64,000 nt of DNA from an uncultured Gammaproteobacteria bacterium (GTDB taxonomy: Bacteria > Pseudomonadota > Gammaproteobacteria > HK1). Made by a program: the position numbers and the translations under genes. The notes under the pieces are model-generated. The model did not search any database and was not told where the DNA came from. It was given only the letters and a program-made list of their open reading frames with translations. Shown here in pieces: positions 1 through 11,230 of the stretch. Position 1 is the stretch's first letter. Each line of letters opens with the position of its first letter. The stretch is from the NCBI GenBank assembly GCA_958295835.1, contig OY282378.1, forward strand, positions 2,249,001-2,313,000, given 5' to 3'.

Positions 1-2
1 GC

Positions 3-1292
3 GAGGTGCCGCCCGCCGACGTCGAGCGGGGCGTCGCGGCGATCGCCGGTCGCCTGCACCGATTCAGCCCCGACGTCGAGCCGTGTCGTGACGAGCCAGG
101 GGTCTTCCGGCTGAACGCTTCCGGGCTGTCGTATCTCCAGGCGTCCCTGCCCCGGTGGGCAGAGGAGATCGTCGCCTCGCTCCGGGCGTGTGGCCTTCGG
201 GCGGTCGTCGCGGTCGGATTCACGCGGTTCGGCACCTGTGCCGTCGCCAGGACCCTCACGCCCGGCGAGCCGGTGGTGGTGATCCGTGATCCCGCCAGCG
301 AGCGGGAGCTGGCAGAACGAGTGCGGTTGAGTCGGCTGGGCATCGACCCGGCGCTCCGAGACAGCCTGCACGAGCTCGGGGTTCGGACGGTGGGGGCGTT
401 CCTCGAACTGCCCTCCGAAGGGATCCGCCGCCGCTTCGGTCCGGAGGCGCAACGCCTGCATCGGTTCGCCGCGGGTGACTCGTGGGCGCCGTTGCAGCCG
501 CTGCGCGTCACCGAGCCGCTCGTCGTGCGCCACGACCTCGACGATCCCGAGACCGACGCGGTTCGCCTCCTCTTCCACCTCAAGCGCCTGCTGGACCGGT
601 TGCTGGCGACCGTCGCCGCACGTCATCAGGCGCTGGCCGAGCTGACGCTGCACCTGCGGCTCGACCGCGCCTGCGCGCATACCGAGCGGATCCGTCCCGC
701 CGCGCCGACGTTGGACATCGTCCAACTGATGAATCTGGTGCGGTTGCGCCTCGAATCCCTGGCACTCGGGGCGGGGGTCACCGAAGTGCGCGTCGGTGGC
801 CGCGCCGTTCCGGCCACGGCCGTGCAGCAGGGGCTGTTCGCCGAGCGGCCGTGTCGTGATCGGGCCGCGGCGGAGCGCGCGCTCGCACGGGTTCGCGCCG
901 AGTTCGGTGACGAGGCGGTGGTGCGGGCGCTGCTTTCCGAGGCGCATCTGCCGGAAGCGCGCTTTGCCTGGGAGCCGGTCGGAACGGTGCCGCCCCCGGA
1001 GCCGCGGGAGGTGGCGTGCCGGCCGATGGTGCGGCGCATCCACGTCCATCCGCTTCCGCTGACGCTCGGGCCGCGTCCGGAGCCGGGTCGCCGGCTGGCG
1101 CACGGCGGCGGCCGCAACTGCGAGGCCGGATACGTGCGGGACCTCGCCGGACCGTATCTGGTCTCAGGAGGATGGTGGCGGTCGGCGGTGCACCGGGAGT
1201 ACTACTTCGTCCGGATGCAGGACGGCGACCTGCTCTGGATCTACTACGACCGGCCGCGCCGGCGGTGGCGCTGGCAAGGGCAGGTGGAATAA
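3..1292 (+). CDS. imuB: ImuB, Y-family polymerase-like mutagenesis protein (5' partial)
   Basis: The reading frame is open to the left window edge, so the true start lies outside and about 430 C-terminal residues are seen. ImuB is the catalytically inactive Y-family homologue that bridges the beta clamp to DnaE2 in SOS-induced mutagenesis. Visible here are the little-finger-like region and the typical ImuB C-terminus with repeated Trp/Tyr (SGGWWRS, HREYYFVR, LLWIYYDR). The stop at 1290-1292 lies 3 bases before the dnaE2 ATG, so the two genes are surely co-transcribed. The usual third member, imuA, would lie upstream, outside the window. The identity rests on the C-terminal pattern together with linkage to dnaE2. 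The polymerase palm cannot be inspected because it is mostly outside the window. Confidence 0.9.
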   Translation, partial: EVPPADVERGVAAIAGRLHRFSPDVEPCRDEPGVFRLNASGLSYLQASLPRWAEEIVASLRACGLRAVVAVGFTRFGTCAVARTLTPGEPVVVIRDPASERELAERVRLSRLGIDPALRDSLHELGVRTVGAFLELPSEGIRRRFGPEAQRLHRFAAGDSWAPLQPLRVTEPLVVRHDLDDPETDAVRLLFHLKRLLDRLLATVAARHQALAELTLHLRLDRACAHTERIRPAAPTLDIVQLMNLVRLRLESLALGAGVTEVRVGGRAVPATAVQQGLFAERPCRDRAAAERALARVRAEFGDEAVVRALLSEAHLPEARFAWEPVGTVPPPEPREVACRPMVRRIHVHPLPLTLGPRPEPGRRLAHGGGRNCEAGYVRDLAGPYLVSGGWWRSAVHREYYFVRMQDGDLLWIYYDRPRRRWRWQGQVE

Positions 1293-1295
1293 GGG

Positions 1296-4664
<3,369 letters not shown>

Positions 4665-5036
4665 CCCTGGATCGGCCGGTCGATTCATGCCGGGCCGGGT
4701 CTGCGGGCCGGGCCGGCGAAGCGCCCGCCTGCCATGCCCCTCGCCATGCCGTCCGGCGCAACGTGATCCCCGGCCTCTCCTTCCAGCAATTCCCGCCAAC
4801 CCGGAAAGCATCCGTGAAATCGCCGCGATTCGACGCTCGAACTGCCGGAGTATCCCCGAAATCAAGCTGGGGAACCGTACTTCGGAGGGTCAGCGGGAGT
4901 TGCCGCCCTCCTTCAGGACTCGTGGCGTGATTCCCCACTGCTCATATAGAGTGCGCCGGCTCATGCACCGCCGCGGTGAGCCCTCCGTTCGGCGATGCTT
5001 CCCGTGTTTCTGCCGTTTCTGTCCGGGGGTCGTCCC
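4665..5036. other. Intergenic region between dnaE2 and the lyase gene
   Basis: I see no convincing coding sequence on either strand. The sequence is GC-rich up to about 4780 and more mixed afterwards. A TATAGA at 4945-4950 could be a -10 element for the downstream lyase gene, but no good -35 stands 16-18 bases before it. No T-tract terminator is visible after dnaE2. Confidence 0.4.
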
Positions 5037-5975
5037 ATGAATCATCCGCTGCATGCAGAGATCACCGAGGTCGGGCCGCGCGACGGCTTCCAGGCCGAGC
5101 GAGGCTTCATTCCCACCGCGCGGAAGATCGAGTTCATCGATCGGCTCATCGCCGCCGGGGTGCCGCGTATCGAGGCGACCTCCTTCGTATCGCCACGCGC
5201 GGTGCCGCAGCTTGCCGATGCCGAGGAGGTCATGCGCGGCGTCGACCGTTCCCGCGGGGCGGTGCTCGCGGCGCTGGTGCCGAACAAGCGCGGGGCGTTG
5301 CGGGCGGCCGAGGCCGGGGTGGACGAGATGGTCGTGTTCATGTCGGCGTCGGAAAGCCATAACCGAAAGAACGTGAACCGCGAGATCGAGGAGTCGCTCG
5401 CGGGCTTCGAGGAGGTGGCCAGGGTGGCGGGGGAGGCCGGGACGCCCCTGCACGGCGCGATCTCGACCGCGTTCGGCTGTCCCTTCGAGGGCGACGTCCC
5501 GGCCGCGCGGGTGGGCGAGATCGCAGGCCGCTTCCGGCAGCTCGGGTTTGCCGGAGTCAGCCTCGGCGACACCACCGGCATGGCGACGCCGCCGCTGGTC
5601 GTCGCCGCCGTCGCCGCGGTGCGCGGAGCCGCGCCGGGGCTCGGCCTCGGGTTGCACTTCCACAATACGCGCGGCATCGGGCTCGCCAACGTGATGGCGG
5701 GGATCGAGCTCGGCGTCGACAAGTACGAGAGCTCGTTCGGCGGCATCGGCGGCTGTCCGTTCGCGCCGAAGGCGACCGGCAACGTCTGCACCGAGGACCT
5801 CGTCTACCTGCTCGAAGAGATGGGCATCGGCACCGGCATCGATCTGCGCAAGCTTTCAGGGATCGCGTGCGACGTCGAGGCCGCGGTGGGTCACGAGCTT
5901 CCCGGGCAGATCATGAAGGCGGGGCTGCGGCTCGATCTCCACCCGATGGATTCCGTGCGCGCCGCCGAGGGCTGA
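5037..5975 (+). CDS. Hydroxymethylglutaryl-CoA lyase family protein
   Basis: A 312-residue HMGL-like TIM-barrel enzyme, expected to cleave 3-hydroxy-3-methylglutaryl-CoA to acetyl-CoA and acetoacetate, the last step of leucine breakdown. Family marks are the N-terminal GPRDGFQ (catalytic Arg and metal-binding Asp), SASESHNRKN, GDTTGMATP, the metal ligands in LHFHNTRG, and the loop GGIGGCPFAPKATGN carrying the active-site Cys. I chose the ATG at 5037, with a G-rich GGGGG about ten bases upstream. The open frame runs 14 codons further 5' to 4995, but that extension is not part of the family. No other leucine-pathway genes are adjacent, so it may serve another acyl-CoA route. Cytosolic. Confidence 0.88.
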   Translation: MNHPLHAEITEVGPRDGFQAERGFIPTARKIEFIDRLIAAGVPRIEATSFVSPRAVPQLADAEEVMRGVDRSRGAVLAALVPNKRGALRAAEAGVDEMVVFMSASESHNRKNVNREIEESLAGFEEVARVAGEAGTPLHGAISTAFGCPFEGDVPAARVGEIAGRFRQLGFAGVSLGDTTGMATPPLVVAAVAAVRGAAPGLGLGLHFHNTRGIGLANVMAGIELGVDKYESSFGGIGGCPFAPKATGNVCTEDLVYLLEEMGIGTGIDLRKLSGIACDVEAAVGHELPGQIMKAGLRLDLHPMDSVRAAEG

Positions 5976-6235
5976 AGGCGCTCGACGAGGGGTTCCGCGA
6001 TTCGCCGGTCCTCGTCCAGCGCCCAAATCGGGATGACGCGGTTCCGGTGACGCGCTCGAACGCCTCACCTACACTGCGACTCCCTCCGCCGGACCTTGGA
6101 GAGACCGCCTCCGGGACGTCCCGGTGATGCAGGCCGGACCGAAGTACGTCCCGACGCAGGTCAGGCCGCGGCCGGAGCCCGAAGCAAGACGTTGCGCGCG
6201 ATGGAGACGAGACCGGCAAACACGTAATTCACGAT

Positions 6236-6418
6236 TCAAGTAGCTGTTTTCTTGTCGAGGCGAGCGCGGTCGAGGCGCAGCAACATTCGCTCCTGCTCGG
6301 GATCGCGCGGCCGGCGGCCGGGAGCGCGGCCCGGCGGCTCCGTGGCCAGGATCTTCACCCACCGCTCGCGCTTGCGCCGTCGCACGTCCTGCTGGAATTC
6401 GTCGTAGTCGATCAACAC
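6236..6418 (-). CDS. Small basic protein overlapping the nucleotidyltransferase gene
   Basis: A 60-residue, highly charged ORF starting at GTG 6418, which overlaps the TGA of the upstream nucleotidyltransferase (GTGTTGA arrangement). This indicates translational coupling. The sequence has DYDEFQQDVRRRKRERW near the start and ends KKTAT. No family was recognised. A tightly overlapping small partner of a stand-alone nucleotidyltransferase is the layout of a toxin-antitoxin or regulatory pair, but this is inference only. A longer upstream in-frame start exists at 6565, but it would be buried entirely in the nucleotidyltransferase coding sequence. Confidence 0.5.
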   Translation of the reverse strand: MLIDYDEFQQDVRRRKRERWVKILATEPPGRAPGRRPRDPEQERMLLRLDRARLDKKTAT

Positions 6419-6975
6419 CGTCGCGCCTCCCGTTCGATGCTGTCCAGGGCCGCGGCCTCTTCGGGGATCTTGCTCGTGCGCTCCCGTACATAACGCCAAT
6501 CGATGCGGTCCGGGTACAGGAGCGCGAGCCGCCTGGTCCAGCGGCCATCCTCGTCGCTGTTCCAATGAACCCAGGCGCGCAGGCGATCGATGAGCAGATC
6601 CTCGATGCCGATGATCACCACCCGCAGCCCGTCGATCTCGACTTCGGTTCTCGGCGCATCTTCTCCCGGGAGGCCGGCCGGCGCCGGCGCCTCGAAGAGC
6701 AGGTCGAGATCGGCGTGAAGCCAGTACCGCCCTTCCTTCTCGAAGCCGAGCGCGGCGAACGCGGCATCGACCTCCGGCGCCGCCGGGAGCGCCAGGTCCA
6801 TGTCCTTGGTCGCATAGCCTCCGGCGGTGTAGAGCTCCAGCGCGCCCCCGCCCACCAGGATGGGCTCGATGCCATACGGCGCGAGCTGCCTCGTCAGAAG
6901 CCCGAGCGCGATCAGGCGACGGCGTCGGGGATCCGGCTCATCGTGCAGATGGTCGAGCATGGCGCGGCTTCCCAT
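6412..6975 (-). CDS. Nucleotidyltransferase-fold protein (DUF6036/AbiEii-like)
   Basis: A 187-residue protein with the pol-beta nucleotidyltransferase signature: LVGGGALELYTAGGY followed by the acidic pair in KDMDLALP, and a third acidic candidate in TEVEIDG. The start at 6975 (MGSRAMLDHLHDEPD) is chosen because upstream residues are low-complexity Arg-rich. The second Met at residue 6 is an alternative. Proteins of this type often form the nucleotidyltransferase half of toxin-antitoxin modules, or act as solitary minimal nucleotidyltransferases. Here the partner would be the 60-residue ORF that overlaps its stop. It lies at the left edge of the accessory region and is divergent from the ParB-like gene. 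Confidence 0.65.
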   Translation of the reverse strand: MGSRAMLDHLHDEPDPRRRRLIALGLLTRQLAPYGIEPILVGGGALELYTAGGYATKDMDLALPAAPEVDAAFAALGFEKEGRYWLHADLDLLFEAPAPAGLPGEDAPRTEVEIDGLRVVIIGIEDLLIDRLRAWVHWNSDEDGRWTRRLALLYPDRIDWRYVRERTSKIPEEAAALDSIEREARRC

Positions 6976-7000
6976 CGACGGAGTATAGGCCAAGCTCGTA

Positions 7001-7231
7001 TCATGGCGTGGCTGCCGCGGCCGCGGGGTCTTTCTTCGTCTCGACCGGCGGCGTTGCGAGGCGATCGGCGCCGGCGGCAAGACCCTCCACCAACTCGACC
7101 CGCTGGTGCCAGCCACGGTCCGTCGGCTCTCCTTGCGGTATCACCTTCACGGAGCGAGAGACGCCCAGGAACTTCTGATCGCGCCGGACCATCTGCAGCT
7201 TCCTGGCCAGGATCGGCGAAACGGAGCGCAA
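7001..7231 (-). pseudogene. Possible remnant of an efflux periplasmic adaptor C-terminus
   Basis: In the divergent gap between the nucleotidyltransferase and the ParB-like gene, minus-strand codons give about 75 residues. They include a stretch like RVELVEGLAAGADRL, followed by a Pro/Ala-rich tail ending AAAAATP and a stop. The pattern of a beta-rich segment with VEVxxGLxxGDxV and a charged tail resembles the end of RND/HlyD-type periplasmic adaptors. There is only a TTG at its 5' end, and a TGA lies eleven codons further upstream in the same frame. If real, this is a 3' gene scrap left beside an inserted accessory block. Identity is uncertain. Confidence 0.3.
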
Positions 7232-7233
7232 GC

Positions 7234-8340
7234 ATGGACCACGACATGAAATCCCGTGACATCACGTCGTTCGAGGTTTCCGAGTTGGCGTTCGACGTAA
7301 GGAATCCTCGGCTGGCCGAGTTCGACACGGGCGACGGCGAACCGGAAGTCATCAAGATGTTGTGGGAGATGATGGACGTCGAGGAGCTCGTGCTGTCCAT
7401 TGCCGCGAGCGGCTACTTCCCCCACGAACCGGTGATCGTGGCCATGGAAGGCGGCAGCAATGTGGTGATTGAAGGGAACCGAAGACTCGCAGCGGTGAAG
7501 TTGCTACGCCAACCGGCACCAGGGAGAGACTTCAACGCCCGCATCCCCAGAATCAGCCCCGAACGCAGAGAATCGCTCGCCCGAATCCCGGGGCTGTTGA
7601 GCACACGGGAGGACGCTTGGCGCTACCTCGGCTTCAAACACGTGAACGGGCCGGCGAAGTGGGGCAGCTACGTGAAATCTCGGTACATCGCCGATGTTCA
7701 CCGAAACTATGGCAGGCCGCTGGACGAGATAGCCAGGCAGATTGGCGACACGCACAACACGGTTCGTCGGCTGTACCGCGGACTGATGGTGATCGAACAG
7801 GCGGAAAGGCTGGGCGCATTCAGCCGCGATGATCGTTGGTGTGGACATTTCGCCTTTTCTCATCTCTATACGGGCCTCCCATATCCAGGCATAAGCGAGT
7901 TTCTGGATCTGCAATCCACCAGCGACGAAACGCAAGATCCGGTGCCGGAGAAAAGGAAAGACAATCTGCGAGAACTTCTGGTTTGGATGTACGGAAGCAA
8001 GAGCGAGAAGAAACCCCCTGTCATCCAGTCGCAAAACCCCGATCTCCGCTGGCTGGATGCCGTTCTGGCGAACCGGGAGGCGTTGGCGACCTTGCGTCAA
8101 GGCATTGAGCTCTCCTTGGCATTCGAGATCACTCGCCCTTCCTCGAATCTGTTCGAAGATGCGCTGGTGGCTGCAAAGCAACACTTGGAGAAAGCGCGAG
8201 GCATAATCTCCACGGGATACGACGGCTCCAAGGAGCTGTTGAGGATCGCCGCGGCGGCGACAGACTTGGCATACGACCTGCACGAGGAAATGGAACGCAA
8301 GAGCCTGCCCAAGCGCGGCAGGCGCAAATCGTTCGAATAG
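7234..8340 (+). CDS. ParB-like N-terminal domain protein
   Basis: A 368-residue protein with a ParB/Srx-type N-terminal domain: SIAASGYFPHEPVIV followed by VIEGNRRLAAVKLL, the equivalent of the ParB GERR box that binds nucleotide. A helix-turn-helix-like segment follows (LDEIARQIGDTHNTVRRLYR). The C-terminal half is unrecognised and helical. I chose ATG 7234 (MDHDMKSRD), with GGAGCG eight bases upstream. The open frame continues 5' to 6565, but that portion is antisense to the nucleotidyltransferase. Stand-alone ParB-like proteins of this kind often lie in restriction-modification or anti-phage loci rather than acting in chromosome segregation. No ParA is nearby. The gene points toward, and converges with, the restriction-modification pair. 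Confidence 0.7.
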   Translation: MDHDMKSRDITSFEVSELAFDVRNPRLAEFDTGDGEPEVIKMLWEMMDVEELVLSIAASGYFPHEPVIVAMEGGSNVVIEGNRRLAAVKLLRQPAPGRDFNARIPRISPERRESLARIPGLLSTREDAWRYLGFKHVNGPAKWGSYVKSRYIADVHRNYGRPLDEIARQIGDTHNTVRRLYRGLMVIEQAERLGAFSRDDRWCGHFAFSHLYTGLPYPGISEFLDLQSTSDETQDPVPEKRKDNLRELLVWMYGSKSEKKPPVIQSQNPDLRWLDAVLANREALATLRQGIELSLAFEITRPSSNLFEDALVAAKQHLEKARGIISTGYDGSKELLRIAAAATDLAYDLHEEMERKSLPKRGRRKSFE

Positions 8341-8345
8341 CGCCA

Positions 8346-8558
8346 ATGTTCAAGTGGCCCGGAGAAACCTTTCCCTACAACAAAGAACACGAGCCGGCCG
8401 ACTATGTGGAGCTCGTCGCTTGGCGGAGCGGCAGCATGTCGGCCGTTGCGCTGACCCCGCATCTCGGTAGACGAGAGGATCCAGATTACTCCGACGGCGT
8501 GCCGGAAGAGGACGAAGCAGCAGGATGGCAAGGCCGAGTCACTGTCCCGCTCTACTGA
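8346..8558 (+). CDS. Small acidic protein downstream of the ParB-like gene
   Basis: A 70-residue ORF beginning 5 bases after the ParB-like stop and therefore probably co-translated. The sequence is acidic and contains no recognised motif (starts MFKWPGETFPYNKEHEPADY). It ends 35 bases before the stop of the convergent endonuclease gene. The tight spacing and the absence of a competing frame argue that it is real. Its function is unknown, possibly an accessory subunit of the ParB-like protein. Confidence 0.5.
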   Translation: MFKWPGETFPYNKEHEPADYVELVAWRSGSMSAVALTPHLGRREDPDYSDGVPEEDEAAGWQGRVTVPLY

Positions 8559-8593
8559 TCTTGTTGCCTCGGTAAGGCTCTTCATGGATTCGA

Positions 8594-9475
8594 TTATTCC
8601 ACAGATTCCAGTTTGTTCCTGAGCACGGTTTTGAATTCCTCGCGCTGAACCGTTTCCGCGGCAAGGAGCTTGGCATTGGATTGTTCCAGGGTAAGCACTT
8701 CCCAGTGTCCACGTGCAAGATGGTAATGTCCCGTATCGCCTCTCAGCAAATTCGGGACCATCCAGATGATATCGCCATCGCCAAGATCCTGGCTTGGAGA
8801 TTCGCTGGGACCACCGATCGATTCGAAGAATGGTTGGTCCACGGCAACGGCCATTTTGGATCCCCACCGCCGAACCGTCGGTACCTTGATCTGCAATTGC
8901 GGCATGAGGCGTTTCGCGCCGGAAGATCGCCAATCCGGCCTGCGGACCGCATTCGGGAACGGTGGTATCGGATCGACGTCATCCCGCAAGTTTTCGAATT
9001 CCGAGCTCATGCGGCTGCCTGAAAAATAGACGGCCTGGATTTCCAGGCCATACCAATCGATGTTGCCATCGAACGTTCTGGCGACGACGATATCGATTTT
9101 ACCCGCCGACTTGTCCGTTTCGGTCCCCCGCATGAACGGAACCTCGCGAGCCAACATCGTCTGCCGAGGTGGAAACCCCACAATTTCGGCAAGCCACCGA
9201 ATCAGCAACCGCCCTTCATCGAACCGTGCCGGACAGACGATTACCGGACTACCTTCCGGCGTCCCGAGCCGCCCGTCTTCGTTCATTCCGTAACGTTGAA
9301 GAGAACACACGCCCCCGCGTTTCTGGCACAACGGCCGGCCCCTTTGGTACGGACAGGACGGAGCTTCGTAATCTTCCTCCAGCGCGATTCTGGCCAGACG
9401 CCACCGGCGTTCGGACGACAGATCCATGAGTGGTTGGCCATACCACTCGGCAATACCATATCGCGTCTTCGTCAT
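8594..9475 (-). CDS. NotI-family type II restriction endonuclease
   Basis: A 293-residue protein with the hallmarks of the NotI restriction endonuclease family. It has four cysteines for a metal site (Cys41 in SCPYQ, Cys50 in PLCQ, Cys57 in GVCSLQ, Cys81 in VCPARFDEG). A PD-(D/E)xK-variant active site follows: Glu111 in AREVPF, Asp128 in GKIDIVVAR, and Glu145-x-Gln147 in YGLEIQAVYFSG. NotI itself uses the same E...D...ExQ arrangement and binds iron through four Cys. The ATG at 9475 lies 9 bases after the methylase stop, so the two form a methylase-then-endonuclease operon. The protein is somewhat shorter than NotI. The exact recognition sequence cannot be read from the protein. Confidence 0.82.
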   Translation of the reverse strand: MTKTRYGIAEWYGQPLMDLSSERRWRLARIALEEDYEAPSCPYQRGRPLCQKRGGVCSLQRYGMNEDGRLGTPEGSPVIVCPARFDEGRLLIRWLAEIVGFPPRQTMLAREVPFMRGTETDKSAGKIDIVVARTFDGNIDWYGLEIQAVYFSGSRMSSEFENLRDDVDPIPPFPNAVRRPDWRSSGAKRLMPQLQIKVPTVRRWGSKMAVAVDQPFFESIGGPSESPSQDLGDGDIIWMVPNLLRGDTGHYHLARGHWEVLTLEQSNAKLLAAETVQREEFKTVLRNKLESVE

Positions 9476-9484
9476 GATGGGACG

Positions 9485-10414
9485 CTACCCGGAGAACACC
9501 GGTCGGGGCGTGATGATCAGCTCCGATATCCGGGCATGGTGCGTATTCTTCATGATCACCTGCACGACTTCGAATCCATGTTTCTTGACGAGGGACATGA
9601 TCCGCGGGGTATGGTCGTAGGTCATCAGAAAATCGGCGCCGCTGTCCGCGAGCATTTCGAACAGTCCCGGATGATCGATTTCATTGTGCGCATAGAGCCG
9701 TTTGCCGGCCCGTTTACCGCCCGCGGTATAGGGAGGATCGACGAAAACGACCAGACCGGGATCGGACCCGCCCAACAGGGTGTCCAGCAGCTTCATGCCC
9801 TCCGTTTCGCAAAATCCGATGCGGGCGGCATGGTTCTCGATCTCGCTCAGACGGTCGACGATCGTCTTCGGGTACCAGCGGGAGGCGACTCCCTTGCCGT
9901 TTTCCCCCGCTCGATTGAGTGATGCGCCGGGCGCCAATATGCCACCTCGGCGTGTCCGGTTCAGGACGAGCGTCCGGAAGCCGTGTTCAAGGACGTCATG
10001 GGGATGCTTCCTGGAAAGCGCATCAACAGCGTCCCGAGTGGGCGCGAAACGCAGGATCCTCTCTTGAAGAGCAGGGCCGTGCCGCAGTGCCGCGTGCCAG
10101 AATGCGGCGACGTCCCGATCCAGCTCCGCCATGAGGCATCGCTCCACCAGACCTTCCATCACCGAGGTCAGGGAAACGATTCCGCCCCCGGCGAACGGCT
10201 CGACAAGGAGCCTCGGTGCAGGAGCGATTTCCTTGAGCCAAATCCGAATGTGAGGGACGAGCCACGTCTTCCCGCCGGGATAGCGCAGAGGGCTGCGCTG
10301 CGGCACGGATGCGACGTTTACCGCCGGAATCGGCGAGACTTGTACGCTGGCGTCCCCGGCGTCCCCTCCTGCGCACTCGCGGGTCACGGGGTCTGGTTCG
10401 GTCGGGTCAATCAA
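9485..10414 (-). CDS. D12-class (Dam-like) DNA N6-adenine methylase
   Basis: A 309-residue methyltransferase with motif X RYPGGK near residue 44, the SAM-binding motif I VEPFAGGG near residue 71, and the catalytic DPPY motif IV near residue 223, all in the order of D12/Dam-type N6-adenine methylases. The first codon used here is TTG at 10414. A GTG at residue 10 is an alternative start, since the first 35 residues are not conserved-looking. It is the modification partner of the endonuclease that follows 9 bases later. A perfect 7-bp inverted repeat lies 9 bases upstream and may control expression. The NotI site GCGGCCGC has no adenine, so an adenine-specific partner implies that this pair recognises a different sequence. 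Confidence 0.88.
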   Translation of the reverse strand: MIDPTEPDPVTRECAGGDAGDASVQVSPIPAVNVASVPQRSPLRYPGGKTWLVPHIRIWLKEIAPAPRLLVEPFAGGGIVSLTSVMEGLVERCLMAELDRDVAAFWHAALRHGPALQERILRFAPTRDAVDALSRKHPHDVLEHGFRTLVLNRTRRGGILAPGASLNRAGENGKGVASRWYPKTIVDRLSEIENHAARIGFCETEGMKLLDTLLGGSDPGLVVFVDPPYTAGGKRAGKRLYAHNEIDHPGLFEMLADSGADFLMTYDHTPRIMSLVKKHGFEVVQVIMKNTHHARISELIITPRPVFSG

Positions 10415-10422
10415 ATCGAGTG

Positions 10423-10438
10423 TCCCATTACAATGGGA
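10423..10438. promoter_or_regulatory. Perfect inverted repeat upstream of the methylase gene
   Basis: TCCCATT-AC-AATGGGA forms two perfect 7-base arms around a 2-base centre, 9 bases upstream of the methylase start. The surroundings are AT-rich for this genome. Restriction-modification operons are often controlled by a C protein or by the methylase binding a short palindrome at the operon promoter. No C-protein gene is visible, so autoregulation by the methylase is the more likely option. The role is inferred. Confidence 0.45.
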
Positions 10439-10456
10439 ATTACATGGAAAACTCCA

Positions 10457-10962
10457 CTAATTTCCATCGTTTCCTGCCCCTTGCCGACGGATACCTTGCT
10501 CGACGAGCCTGATGACGAGTTGTTCCTGGGAGTCCGTACCCTTCATGGAGTTGCAGGCCCCGCAGAGCAGTTGAAGGTTGTCGATGTGGTCGCTCCCGCC
10601 TTTGGCGCGTGGGATGACATGGTCGACGGTGAGGTTGCGGAACGGGAATAGAATGCGGCAATCCGCATGTGATAGGACTTCATGCCCTTGCCGTGGGCGA
10701 GGTCGGCGGCGTCGATGATGGCGTAGAGGGCGGGTTGGCGGTCGGCAATCTCCCCGTGCCACGCCTCGTCCACGTCAGAGAGCGTCCAGGTGTCCTTGAA
10801 GGCGGCACCGGCCGCCTCGGAGCCGATAGGGGCGCTGTAGTCGGCGTTGGAGTTGAACGGCGGGTCCAGGTAGATGAGGTCCACGGACTCACTGTTCATG
10901 CCCCGCATCACATCGAGGTTGTCACCCGTCCAGAGTGTGCGGTTGCGCCAGTTGAAGGTCAT
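10457..10962 (-). pseudogene. Internally deleted, frameshifted DNA methylase/HNH gene
   Basis: The N-terminal ~95 residues from 10962 are typical of a large site-specific DNA methyltransferase: NRTLWTGDNLDVMRGMNSES, then the catalytic LDPPFNSNADY and KDTWTLSDVDEAWHGEIADR. After GKGMKSY (about 10,670) the similarity jumps, in another frame, to an HNH-like tail (LTVDHVIPRAKGGSDHIDN, LQLLCGACNSMKGT) that ends at 10457. In intact relatives these two parts are separated by some hundreds of residues of methylase core, so the middle has been deleted and the junction is out of frame. Only one of the expected first Cys pair of the HNH zinc knuckle remains. The gene is not expected to be functional. 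It lies upstream of and parallel to the live D12 methylase. Confidence 0.7.
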
Positions 10963-11087
10963 GTATCGTCATCCAGTGCGAGCGGAATCGCTCGGCCCTG
11001 AACGGGAAACACGCGGTCGAGGCTGCGCCTGAAGACCTCCCGCGACGAGGCGTTGCGCATCAAGGCAATCACCGCTGCCAGGATCTG

Positions 11088-11208
11088 TCCCGCTCCCCGC
11101 GCAGAGGGTAGCGCGGCGCGGGTCCCTGTGAAACAGTCCCTTTCCGTACCGGCCTCCCGCCCAGCGCAATCGGGCGGCTCCCCGGGATGCCTCGCCCAGC
11201 CCCTGCAA
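11088..11208. repeat. Dispersed ~120 bp intergenic repeat, copy A
   Basis: Related over about 120 bases, in the same orientation, to a second copy at 17881-18001. The first 30 bases match at 29 positions (centre GCGCAGAGGGTAGCGC). Both contain GTGAAACA about 45 bases in and a CGGCTCC-CGGGATG block about 90 bases in. This copy ends 22 bases before the oxidoreductase ATG. It contains hairpin potential (CCGCCC/GGGCGG). It could be a dispersed repeat, a leader RNA element, or a recombination footprint. Confidence 0.6.
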
Positions 11209-11230
11209 CCGGACCCCGCAAGAGCATGCG

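Noticed and set aside
11088..11230. Glycine or guanidine riboswitch upstream of the oxidoreductase.
   Set aside because: The GGAGAG/CCGAAG core of glycine aptamers and the conserved ykkC core are not present; the segment matches the intergenic repeat at 17.9 kb instead.
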